DNA from: Promethearchaeota archaeon
GTDB lineage: Archaea; Asgardarchaeota; Lokiarchaeia; Sigynarchaeales; SOKP01
Assembly (NCBI GenBank): GCA_019057775.1
Contig: JAHLWT010000082.1
Location: 1 to 44,968, forward strand
Direction of reading: 5' to 3'
DNA length: 44,968 nucleotides
The translations under genes were made by a program, and so were the position numbers. The notes beneath the pieces are model-generated. The model made no database searches. It saw only the letters and a list, made by a program, of their open reading frames with translations, and was not told where the DNA came from. How positions within the stretch are numbered: the first letter of the stretch is position 1; the number at the start of each line of letters is the position of its first letter. Of this stretch, positions 34,310 through 42,667 are shown one piece after another.

Positions 34310-34812
34310 ATACTATCCACACGAACAAGGATTGACTTTCATCCTCCAATATTTTAATTAGTTTTTTTCTATACTATCCACACGAACAAGGATTGACTGT
34401 ATTGATACTTCCTAAAGATTGTTTCTCGTTTATACTATCCACACGAACAAGGATTGACTGCACCATTAGGATTATCATTTTTGAGATTTATAATACTATC
34501 CACACGAACAAGGATTGACTTCCATCCTCACATTCATAGTCTTGTGTTAAAGCATACTATCCACACGAACAAGGATTGACTGCCACATATAGGGTGAACA
34601 ATCCAAGCAATTCTATACTATCCACACGAACAAGGATTGACTCGCTATCAAAACTGATGGAATGAAATTGTCTACATACTATCCACACGAACAAGGATTG
34701 ACTGTAAATATTCCGAAGCATTATCGTAATCTAATCATACTATCCACACGAACAAGGATTGACTTTGAACGCAAGCCACATATTGTATTTTGCATCCATA
34801 CTATCCACACGA
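34310..34812 (+). CRISPR. CRISPR array 3: 8 full repeats and a truncated ninth, 8 spacers
   Basis: Repeats start at 34310, 34371, 34432, 34493, 34554, 34615, 34676 and 34737 (27 bp, spacers 34 bp, period exactly 61) and are all identical: ATACTATCCACACG + AACAAGGATTGAC. This is the reverse complement of the form seen in arrays 1 and 2, so transcription is on the plus strand from the leader at left. A ninth repeat at 34798 breaks off after 15 bases (ATACTATCCACACGA) and unrelated sequence follows, so the leader-distal end has been lost. Spacer 34642-34675 equals the array 2 spacer at 26544-26577. Confidence 0.97.
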
Positions 34813-34863
34813 TCTCAGTAAAGATCACAATCTTTATTAATCTTATACAAAAAGGGTTTAGCA

Positions 34864-35613
34864 ATGTCATTAATGTTTGGAAGATTAGGATGGCCAAAAA
34901 TTACTCAGTATAGAATAAATAAGATAATGGGTAAAGCAATAATGTTAAATAGGGCTAATCAGTGTAAAAGATCGATTGAATATTTAGAAAAAATCATTAA
35001 AATCGATCCTAAAATTAAGGAAGCTTGGTTAAATAAAGGATATTCATTGAATGATCTAGAAAGATATGAAAAAGCCATTGAATGTTTTAATAAAGCACTT
35101 GAGATCGATCGAAATGATACTATAACGTTGACCAATAAAGCATATTCATTGAATGAACTAAAAAGATATGAAGAAGCCATTGAATGTTTTAATAAGGCAC
35201 TTGAGATCGATCCAAATGATATTATTGTGTTGACCAATAAAGGATATTCATTAAGTAATCTAAAAAGATATGAAGAAGCCCTTGAATATTATGATAAAGT
35301 ACTTGAAATCGATCCAAATGATATTATTGTGTTGACCAATAAAGGATATTCATTAAGTAATCTAAAAAGATATGAAGAAGCCCTTGAATATTATGATAAA
35401 GTACTTGAAATCGATCCAAATGAAACTAGTACGTTGACCAATAAAGGAAATGCATTGAATAGTTTGAAAAGATATGAGGAAGCCCTTAAATATTTAGAAA
35501 AAACACTTAAGATCGATCCAAATGATATTTTTGCGTTGACCAATAAAGGATATTCATTAAATAATCTAAAAAGATATGAAGAAGCTAACGAGGTTTATGA
35601 TAAAGCAATTTAA
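34864..35613 (+). CDS. TPR protein, probably C-terminally truncated
   Basis: The 249-residue protein consists of about six 34-residue tetratricopeptide repeats (pattern LTNKGYSLxxLKRYEEAxE then YxKxLEIDPND), preceded by about 35 residues. TPR arrays act as protein-binding scaffolds; no effector domain is visible. Two repeats are identical at DNA level (35208-35309 and 35310-35411), indicating recent duplication. The frame ends abruptly inside a repeat (EEANEVYDKAI) and overlaps the convergent HD gene by 48 bases, so the original C-terminus may be missing. It starts only 51 bases after the truncated end of array 3, so readthrough from the array is possible. Confidence 0.75.
   Translation: MSLMFGRLGWPKITQYRINKIMGKAIMLNRANQCKRSIEYLEKIIKIDPKIKEAWLNKGYSLNDLERYEKAIECFNKALEIDRNDTITLTNKAYSLNELKRYEEAIECFNKALEIDPNDIIVLTNKGYSLSNLKRYEEALEYYDKVLEIDPNDIIVLTNKGYSLSNLKRYEEALEYYDKVLEIDPNETSTLTNKGNALNSLKRYEEALKYLEKTLKIDPNDIFALTNKGYSLNNLKRYEEANEVYDKAI
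35208..35411 (+). repeat. perfect tandem duplication of a 102-bp TPR unit
   Basis: The two 102-bp copies, each starting GATCCAAATGATATTATTG, are identical over their length, and identity runs a few bases beyond the second copy. Protein repeats of this family normally differ at synonymous sites, so the duplication is recent. Confidence 0.85.
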
Positions 35614-36396
35614 TGCATTATAAGTTTCTTGAGAGTCCGTTTTTGCTTTAATTTTTATAAAAATACCGTTTCTACTCACTTTACGGGTGCTTTTGTGTTT
35701 TTCAAATTCTAACTTTCCCTTTTCTTCATTAGGATAATAATATTTATGAATAATTTCTGGGGTTCGTCTATTAGTGATGTCTAATTCATCAGCTAATCTC
35801 AGTAAGCAAGCTAAATATGGCATACATACAAATTCCTGTCCCGATCTAACTGTCTTTTTTAATTCATAAACAACAAAATTATCAATTTTCTCTTTTCTAT
35901 GGGCTTTGGCGATTAAAGCAATTACTTCAGCATAATCTTCATCAATGATTTTCAATGCTTCGAAATTTTTTAAAATGAAATAATAAGAGATTTCATGGTG
36001 AATATTTCTGATGAAATCGATATCACCGTCTTTTTCATATAATTCTACCAGCTTTTTATATTCTTTCTTACCAATAAATTCCTTTATTTTATTAACCTCT
36101 ATACACATTCCAATATCGTGAAGTATAGAACTACTCAGTAAAATATATAATTCATCTGCATTTAAAGTATTAATATTCTTTTTATCCAGTAATAATTCGA
36201 TATTTTCTATAATGGTGAATGAGTGAAAAATTGAATGATCAGTATATTTTGGAAAGTTTACAGAATATTTTGCCAAAAGATCTTTTGCTTCATTTATAAT
36301 CTCCAAAAATGAAGCATAGAGTTTTGTATTTTTTTTTAGTCTTTTTAGCAATTTACTTTTAGAAAATTCCAAATCATCCATCATAACTGAACTCAT
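35566..36396 (-). CDS. HD-domain phosphohydrolase-like protein
   Basis: This 276-residue protein has an HD-superfamily core: YTDHSIFHSFTI (His 54, His 58), ILHDIGMCIE (His 93-Asp 94), NIHHEISYYFI and LACLLRLADELDI. The TDHxxxHS start and the LRLADELD end match HD proteins that act on nucleotides or on signalling pathways; the substrate is not known. The last ~25 residues (NALNCFIINLVSFFISF) are encoded in the antisense of the TPR gene and may be a replacement of the original end. The upstream region carries two tandem copies of a TATA-containing 28-bp unit. Confidence 0.75.
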   Translation of the reverse strand: MSSVMMDDLEFSKSKLLKRLKKNTKLYASFLEIINEAKDLLAKYSVNFPKYTDHSIFHSFTIIENIELLLDKKNINTLNADELYILLSSSILHDIGMCIEVNKIKEFIGKKEYKKLVELYEKDGDIDFIRNIHHEISYYFILKNFEALKIIDEDYAEVIALIAKAHRKEKIDNFVVYELKKTVRSGQEFVCMPYLACLLRLADELDITNRRTPEIIHKYYYPNEEKGKLEFEKHKSTRKVSRNGIFIKIKAKTDSQETYNALNCFIINLVSFFISF

Positions 36397-36403
36397 AATC
36401 TTA

Positions 36404-36459
36404 ATCTTCTTCTATGTATTTTATATTATTTATCTTCTTCTATATATTTTATATTATTT
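36404..36459 (-). promoter_or_regulatory. tandemly duplicated promoter of the HD gene
   Basis: A 28-bp unit occurs twice back to back (36404-36431 and 36432-36459) with one base difference (TATGTATT versus TATATATT). On the minus strand each contains AATATAAAATA, an archaeal TATA-type element, so the HD gene starting at 36396 has two stacked TATA boxes. Confidence 0.5.
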
Positions 36460-36552
36460 CATATATTTCTCAGACTGGTTTTTAGGATTTTTCATGACCT
36501 CAACATTAATTAAATAAATTAAATCATCTGGTTTTGCTCGAAGGGGCTTAAA

Positions 36553-36587
36553 ACCACCAAGTAATAGGGGTACAATCCCGTGGTGGT
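36553..36587. repeat. imperfect palindrome with CCGTGGTGG
   Basis: ACCACC (36553-36558) pairs with GGTGGT (36582-36587), and GGGG/CCC pair inside around TACAAT. CCGTGGTG also occurs in the C-tract elements at 15261, 16421 and 19691. It lies 180 bases upstream of the helicase gene. The rest of the gap 36460-36767 is plain A+T-rich sequence with a TATA-like ATTTATAAG at about 36733-36741. Confidence 0.4.
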
Positions 36588-36767
36588 ATTAAATGTGTCA
36601 ACAAAAATTCGTAAATGCTTTATTATTAAGTATATTATTATGAAAAAAGACAACAAAAAAGAATTTCAAAGTATTAGAATTTATATTAATAATTACAGGA
36701 TATCTTTCAGTAAATAATTTTTCCCGTATAATATTTATAAGTATCAATCTTTTTTTTAAGTTAACAA

Positions 36768-39700
36768 ATGGCAAAAAAACGCACTCCAAAGAATAATTTT
36801 CACAAGACGCTTTTCCAAAGCTATATTCTTACTAATTGTAAGCGAAGGCTATTTTTAGAGTTGGGGAAGAATAAACCACATTTATGGTTCGATCCAGTAC
36901 GCCCTGTCCCTTCCACACCCCCTGATCGATTAATGTTCCAGCAAAAATATCTAAAAGACAAGGGAAAGGAGTACGAGAACAAAGTATATTCTTACTTAAT
37001 GCGGCTCAGTAACTCTCACTTTCAACCAAATGTGAGCGGAGGGGTAAATGCTTCTCTCCTAACTAAAGAAGCCTTAGAAACCTTTCACGATTTATATTTA
37101 AAAAGTCCAAATAACACGCTCATGCTCTTGGAATATCAGTTTGTAATTCCCGAAGCTTATTTTGATACAATATTCACATCTAAGAATGGAATAAAAATTT
37201 TTCCGGTAGATTTTTCCGATCAAAGACCAGATATTATTTTTCTAGGGAATCAATTAAATGAGTTAGTAGACAAGGTTTATGAAATTACTTGCGACGGAAC
37301 GTTTCGGGAACTTCCAAAAGAAGAACTCAAAAACCGATGCGGAATCTCGGTATTTGATATTAAGTATATTCAGGAGGAAAATGTGAGTAAAAAGAATTTT
37401 CTAGAAATTTTCTATTATCTTAAGACTCTTGCAATCTATGTAAAAAGGAAAAATCTCGATACCAGATTTTACATTAGAGCTAATTATAACGGAATCCTCC
37501 CCCTAAGAGACGAGGAATTGCTACAGAAAATAATAGTTATACAAGATCTTTTCACCATTCCTATTTTAAATAATATTAGCTGGAAAGAAGCCAATCGTAT
37601 CTACGATGTAGTACTTCGAGATATACAACGTCTATGGAAAAAAGCTCCTTGCCCGATAGAAGCAATAAAAACGAATATCCACCAAGGTTGTGGGTATTGT
37701 CAATATATCGAAGATTGTAAAATGACCCTAGGAATGATCGATGGGGCATCACCCAGAGATTGGTCTTTAAAGCTTATCCCTTTTACTTCTCAATCTATTG
37801 CCCAAGAACTTATAAAAGAATACAAATTGCACACAATTGGCGATCTTGTTGATAATTTAGACAAAATTAAAGTAGAATCAATTCCAAAACCTCTTTATTC
37901 GGAATTACCCTCATTGAGATTAAAGACCAAAGCCTTACTTATCGACCAAATTACCTATCCTACCCAAGGACAAGCTCAATCTTTTGCAATCCCTCGTTAT
38001 TCTCCTATTGCTTTGAATTTTGACGTGGAATATGACCGAAATAATGATAAAATCTTTGCCACATGCATCTTTCTTACCATATTTATCTCTTCTAAGCTAA
38101 AATATCATGGGATTTTTAATAATTGGTGTAAGATCTGGAAAGAATCACTTAAAGAGAAGAGAAGCAATGACGAAATCGCTAATAAATTGAATCAATATCT
38201 TATCAGAGATATTCCCTTAGAAACAGTTGTACGTTTCCGATCCTGCCTTGAAAAGCTTAGGACCGTGCAGTTCTCTTTAAAAGGAGAGAAAACAACGGCA
38301 GGGACATCTATAACATATAGATTCGCAAAAGTAAACGAGGGTGATACCTCTGAAAGCGAGGCTCGTCTTGCAATTCAGACCATCCATCGATTCCATTTAC
38401 TCTTTGAAATTTGCAATATTCTCGAAGATTACATTGTTATTAATGGTTTTGAGCAAGATACTTACTACGGTCCTGACACGAGTGTGTTTTATTGGTCTCC
38501 AAATCAGTTAGAGAATTTTCAAAACATGCTCCAGCGGAATCTAAAAGAGATCTTGGATAATCCTCATGCACGAGCGGCTTATGAATCAATTTTCTTGTAT
38601 TTTTCACCTTCCGAGACCGAGGTAAGCCACCCTTATCAACACAAAAAAATGTTTGATGTTCAAGGATTCGCTGAATCATTTGTAGGGTTTCCTGACATTA
38701 TTAACTATACGTGGCACGGGATAGCCAGGAAATTATTTAATTTGAATTTTAGTCCCCAATTTTGGATTCCTCATTTTAATTTTCTTGACCTTACCAATTG
38801 GCTCCGGTTTTTGGCAGAAATCGATCCTAAGAAAAAGAAAGAAATAAAAGATCAAATAAACAAGCAGTTGATTTTAAAGGTAAGCGTAATAAATAATATT
38901 CGGCATGAATTTCAGAAGCAAGGAACATTTGTAATCTCAAGAAATGCACGGGTAATTAGTAGATATGATTATAACAGTGCTATTTTACCGGATGATTATC
39001 ATGATATTGCTTTTGTATGGTATTTGTTCTCGCGGCTTAATGCTACTTTACAACAATGGGAGAATGAACATTATCGGACAATGTTTCCAGAATATAGTGT
39101 CGGAAAATTAAACTCAGCGAACATCATTAATTTAAAGGGTTTCTCAGTTGGCGGAAAGAAATATTATTACACCTTCGATACTGTAAGCATCTCTAGTAAC
39201 ATGAAGGTTAAAGAAGGGGCTCAGGTACTACTAATTCCAAACGCAAAAAGAGGGTTGAAAATAGATAGGAGCATTTTTAGATGGAGGGTGGGAATAGATA
39301 AAATAGAATGGGATCCCGTTAGAAAAGGATACCACTTTACAACTAAACTTACGTACGCAGATATTTTTAGTAATTGCAAGGATGAAGGGATTAATCCTAA
39401 AACTCAGAAATGGTACATATATCCCTTAAGCTCTGATCCGTGGTCTTCAAAATTATATAATGATAAAAGGATCGGTCTATTTGACAGAGAAGAATTCGGG
39501 ACATCGTGGTTAGGAGAGCTCCTTGCGTGTTTATGGCACTTAAGGAGCGACCCGATCTTAAATCTCCCTTATAGTTGGAAATTCACGACCCCTTCCATTT
39601 ATTTATATGCTCCGGAGCTATTAACTCAATTTAATGAGTTAAAACAAAACTATAACCTAGTTACTAAAATTTACCCAAAACCTGATATTTCTCAGGAAGT

Positions 39701-41228
39701 AGCAATTAAAAATTCTCTACGCCATATCATATCAGGGATTTTAGGACCTCCAGGTACGGGGAAATCTCAAACCATTGCAGCATTAATTGATGAGTTTCTT
39801 ATTCAGAATCAGAAAAAAGAAAAACCGGTTAAGATTCTTATAACATCCTTTTCATATGCAGCATTACGAGTTGTGTTAGATAAAATAAGAACCAGTAAGG
39901 ATAAAAATGGTAAACCGACACCTTCATCTCTAATTCAGATGATCTTTATACGGTCTGATACCCAAACTCCTATCAAGGAAAAGATAGGATGCCGGAATGT
40001 AGATGATTTACTGCACTACGGCTCAACTTGGAAACTTAACGGGAGGTCTCGTTCCGTGACAAAACAGAAATTGTTAGAAGAATCATTGGAAGAATCCTGC
40101 ATTATTTTTGCAAATGCACATCATCTATATTATTTACAAGAACGAGTAGAAGATGATTTTGCGTTTGATTTAATCTGCGTAGATGAGGCAAGTCAATTGC
40201 CCACGGATTACTTTATGTCAAGCTTACAATATATATACAAAAATTCATTCTCTGTGAAACCTCTTTCCGACCTCAATAGGGTTTCTGTGAGTAATCTTAA
40301 TTTAGAAATAGAAGAAGATAAGATTTATTACTTAACCAAGGTGGTGATAGTAGGAGATCATAATCAGCTTCCTCCGGTCAGAGTAAAAATACCACCTAAG
40401 AATCTCGAGCCTGTGCTGGATAGCTTATTCAGTTATTACGTGCAAGGGCATTCGATTTCAAGCAAGCAATTAAGGGTTAATTATCGATCTCATGAGGATA
40501 TTGTAGCCTTTACAGCATTACTGGGGCTCTATAAAGACTTAACTGCATTTAAGGTAAATGCAAAGGCTTTATTAAAAGGAGATATCAATAAGGTTTCTCT
40601 CCCTTGGATTAAGGAGATCTTGGATCCGAATAAAGTTGTGTGTTCAATACTCCACAATCGTAAGTTTGAAATTGGGATTAGCGTATTTGAAGCCTTCATC
40701 GTTTCCCAACTAATTTTTTCCTTTTATAACATGAATGGTCCTAAAAATGAACGAGAGGAGGTTCTATTTTGGACCGAAGGAGTAGGTGTAGTCGCCCCTC
40801 ACAATGCTCAAGGGCGTACCATTATTCGGTATTTATTCGATATTTTTCAACCAATATCGTATTTATCAGAAGGCGCTTTAATGAATCACTTGAAAAACAC
40901 TGTATATTCTGTGGAAAAATTCCAAGGTTCAGATAGAGAGCTCATAATATCTTCAATCGGATTATCGGACTTGGATAAGATTAGTGCAGAAGAGGAATTT
41001 ATATTTAATTTGAATAGATTTAACGTGTTAACTTCAAGGGCAAAACATAAAGTCATTTTCATTTCGAGTAATAAATTCTTGAAATATATTCCAGATGAGA
41101 GAGTGATCCTTGAGAAAGCCTCAAAAATTTATACCTACGTCCAAGAGTTTTGTAATAAAAATATAGAACTAAAAATTGATAATGAAAAAAATGAAAAAGA
41201 AAAAATCATGTTTAGATTTAAGAAATAA
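36768..41228 (+). CDS. Cas4-like nuclease fused to UPF1/DNA2-like SF1 helicase
   Basis: In this 1486-residue protein, residues 1-330 look like a TM0106/Cas4-type PD-(D/E)XK nuclease: SYILTNCKRRLFLE, PDIIFLGN (Asp about 154), VFDIKYIQ (Asp-x-Lys about 196) and a cysteine cluster CPIEAIK...CGYCQYIEDC (about 294-319) that probably holds a 4Fe-4S centre. A long middle part follows. The C-terminal SF1B helicase has GPPGTGKSQT (about 992), LICVDEASQLP (about 1134), VGDHNQLPPV (about 1194), LRVNYRSHED (about 1234), VEKFQGSDRE (about 1381) and FNVLTSRAKH (about 1416). It should unwind and cut DNA or RNA. The stop is followed immediately by the next start (TAAATG), so it is coupled with the phosphoesterase. 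G+C content is higher than in neighbours. Confidence 0.85.
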   Translation: MAKKRTPKNNFHKTLFQSYILTNCKRRLFLELGKNKPHLWFDPVRPVPSTPPDRLMFQQKYLKDKGKEYENKVYSYLMRLSNSHFQPNVSGGVNASLLTKEALETFHDLYLKSPNNTLMLLEYQFVIPEAYFDTIFTSKNGIKIFPVDFSDQRPDIIFLGNQLNELVDKVYEITCDGTFRELPKEELKNRCGISVFDIKYIQEENVSKKNFLEIFYYLKTLAIYVKRKNLDTRFYIRANYNGILPLRDEELLQKIIVIQDLFTIPILNNISWKEANRIYDVVLRDIQRLWKKAPCPIEAIKTNIHQGCGYCQYIEDCKMTLGMIDGASPRDWSLKLIPFTSQSIAQELIKEYKLHTIGDLVDNLDKIKVESIPKPLYSELPSLRLKTKALLIDQITYPTQGQAQSFAIPRYSPIALNFDVEYDRNNDKIFATCIFLTIFISSKLKYHGIFNNWCKIWKESLKEKRSNDEIANKLNQYLIRDIPLETVVRFRSCLEKLRTVQFSLKGEKTTAGTSITYRFAKVNEGDTSESEARLAIQTIHRFHLLFEICNILEDYIVINGFEQDTYYGPDTSVFYWSPNQLENFQNMLQRNLKEILDNPHARAAYESIFLYFSPSETEVSHPYQHKKMFDVQGFAESFVGFPDIINYTWHGIARKLFNLNFSPQFWIPHFNFLDLTNWLRFLAEIDPKKKKEIKDQINKQLILKVSVINNIRHEFQKQGTFVISRNARVISRYDYNSAILPDDYHDIAFVWYLFSRLNATLQQWENEHYRTMFPEYSVGKLNSANIINLKGFSVGGKKYYYTFDTVSISSNMKVKEGAQVLLIPNAKRGLKIDRSIFRWRVGIDKIEWDPVRKGYHFTTKLTYADIFSNCKDEGINPKTQKWYIYPLSSDPWSSKLYNDKRIGLFDREEFGTSWLGELLACLWHLRSDPILNLPYSWKFTTPSIYLYAPELLTQFNELKQNYNLVTKIYPKPDISQEVAIKNSLRHIISGILGPPGTGKSQTIAALIDEFLIQNQKKEKPVKILITSFSYAALRVVLDKIRTSKDKNGKPTPSSLIQMIFIRSDTQTPIKEKIGCRNVDDLLHYGSTWKLNGRSRSVTKQKLLEESLEESCIIFANAHHLYYLQERVEDDFAFDLICVDEASQLPTDYFMSSLQYIYKNSFSVKPLSDLNRVSVSNLNLEIEEDKIYYLTKVVIVGDHNQLPPVRVKIPPKNLEPVLDSLFSYYVQGHSISSKQLRVNYRSHEDIVAFTALLGLYKDLTAFKVNAKALLKGDINKVSLPWIKEILDPNKVVCSILHNRKFEIGISVFEAFIVSQLIFSFYNMNGPKNEREEVLFWTEGVGVVAPHNAQGRTIIRYLFDIFQPISYLSEGALMNHLKNTVYSVEKFQGSDRELIISSIGLSDLDKISAEEEFIFNLNRFNVLTSRAKHKVIFISSNKFLKYIPDERVILEKASKIYTYVQEFCNKNIELKIDNEKNEKEKIMFRFKK

Positions 41229-41762
41229 ATGGTGAAAATCACGACATCCACTAAATTTTTACATGTTGCAGATGTACATTTAGGAAAAAAACAGTACCAT
41301 TTAAATGAAAGGTATAACGATTATTTTAGGGCATTCAGATATATTTTAAACGAAGGTATAGAGAAAGCCGTGGATTTTTTCTTAATTTGTGGTGACCTTA
41401 TTGACAGCGAACAAGGTGTAACTCCTTCGATGTTAGGAGACATTATATCTTCTATAACCGAGTTCAAGGATAAATGTAAGGCGACTTTGGGAAGGGAAAT
41501 ACCCATTTTATGCATTGAAGGAAACCATGAGAATCCCTTTTTCTCAGACCATACGTGGTTAAAACTCCTTACTGATTTGAAATTAATAGTTTTATTATCA
41601 GGGGAATATAATCCACAAACTAAGAGCTTAACATTTGGTTCTGGTGGAAAATACACCGTGAATAATACATGCGTGTATGGCGTTAGTTACTATGGTACCT
41701 CTACCTCAGATCTATATCCGCTCATCCGGAAAGAGATTAAAAAATTCGATGACTATCTTTAA
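41229..41762 (+). CDS. Mre11/SbcD-like phosphoesterase, truncated
   Basis: The 177-residue product begins FLHVADVHLGKKQY (DVH motif), then LICGDLIDSEQG (GDxxD) and LCIEGNHENPF (GNHE), the first three Mre11/SbcD motifs, with a long interval between the second and third. The frame stops at TAA 41760-41762 before the histidine motifs (HxxH and GHxH) needed to complete the two-metal site. Mre11 proteins are usually about 400 residues, so this is less than half and probably inactive or a pseudogene; I find no continuation in the next 250 bases. Its ATG abuts the helicase stop, implying that an intact version works with the helicase-nuclease on DNA ends. Confidence 0.7.
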   Translation: MVKITTSTKFLHVADVHLGKKQYHLNERYNDYFRAFRYILNEGIEKAVDFFLICGDLIDSEQGVTPSMLGDIISSITEFKDKCKATLGREIPILCIEGNHENPFFSDHTWLKLLTDLKLIVLLSGEYNPQTKSLTFGSGGKYTVNNTCVYGVSYYGTSTSDLYPLIRKEIKKFDDYL

Positions 41763-41868
41763 AGAGTAGAAATTTTAATTATCAATAATATTTGATTGTA
41801 AGAATTACATATTTTATCTGCATAAGGATTTCCCTTCATAGCGGGAGTATGTTCTTGGATTTTTTTCT

Positions 41869-42051
41869 TTATTTTTTTATATGATAACCTTCTAAGTGGA
41901 AAATATATCCAAACAAGGATTTATCATATTTTTCAATCGGTTTTTTATTAAAAGTTTTGAAAGGGCTAATGATTCGCCTATTAAGATAGATTAAATCAAT
42001 CTTTTTGATATCCTCTTCAAATTCTTTAATATTATTTGAAAAATTATGCAT
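41869..42051 (-). CDS. possible small ORF, 60 aa
   Basis: A 60-residue frame has protein-like composition (EEDIKKIDLIYLNRRI, then YDKSLFGYIFHLEGYH). It overlaps the start of the TPR-like fragment on the other strand. It could be a leftover C-terminal piece of a longer gene or chance. Nothing else was seen between 41763 and 42029. Confidence 0.2.
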   Translation of the reverse strand: MHNFSNNIKEFEEDIKKIDLIYLNRRIISPFKTFNKKPIEKYDKSLFGYIFHLEGYHIKK

Positions 42052-42607
42052 TTGATCTCTTAGCAGATATCTATACTTCCCAGAATAAATTAATTGAAGC
42101 GATAAAAGTTCATGAAATTTCTATTGTGCTGCTAAATCAAATCGTCAAGATATTATCGATAAATTTTTAGATTTCTCATTGAAAAATAAAGAATTTACGG
42201 AACATCCTTATTCACTTGCTAATATACTCTATAATTTGAGCAAAAAAGAAACTAAAAATGCAAATGAAATAGCTATGAAGTTAACAAAAAATTATTGGAG
42301 TATCTTTAAAAATACGAAATATAAGAAAAGGCTTCCTTCGCTTTGGGCTAATATGACTTGGTCATATGTTATTAATGATGAAATAGACGAGACTTTTGAA
42401 GAAATCGTGGAGGATGCCCTAAAACATTTGAAGGAAATGCCTTCTTCCATTTATGAAAATTTAGCTTGGTTTTACTTAAAGAAAAAACAGATTGATAAAT
42501 GCATTTATTATCTGAAAGAGGGGAAGAATAAGAACGCTTCTAAATATGATAATAATCTTTTCAAAGCTTTGGCTGATCATCCAGAATACAAGAACCTTTT
42601 TGATTGA
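42030..42607 (+). pseudogene. TPR-like gene with frameshift
   Basis: From 42030 one frame reads YYLKNYAFDLLADIYTSQN and KLIEAIKVHE, a typical TPR helix pair, then loses sense. From 42116 a second frame takes over: FYCAAKSNRQDIIDKFLDFS, continuing to a natural end ALADHPEYKNLFD at 42607, the usual close of TPR domains. The change of frame lies between about 42111 and 42145. The intact later part (142 residues from a TTG at 42179) keeps helical repeats such as SIYENLAWFYLKKKQIDKC. No start codon with a ribosome-binding site is apparent, so this is a broken 3' part of a TPR gene. Confidence 0.6.
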
Positions 42608-42667
42608 TTATAATTTAGAAAGACCATTTCAAATCTATTATGGATTAAAATTATTTATTTATATGGA

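Noticed and set aside
36553..36587. tRNA-like T-arm (GGGG-TACAAT-CCC)
   Set aside because: There is no anticodon or D arm and no T-loop consensus nearby; it is a plain imperfect palindrome.
36598..36789. 63-codon minus-strand frame upstream of the helicase
   Set aside because: It runs through the helicase promoter and start and has low-complexity A+T-driven composition.
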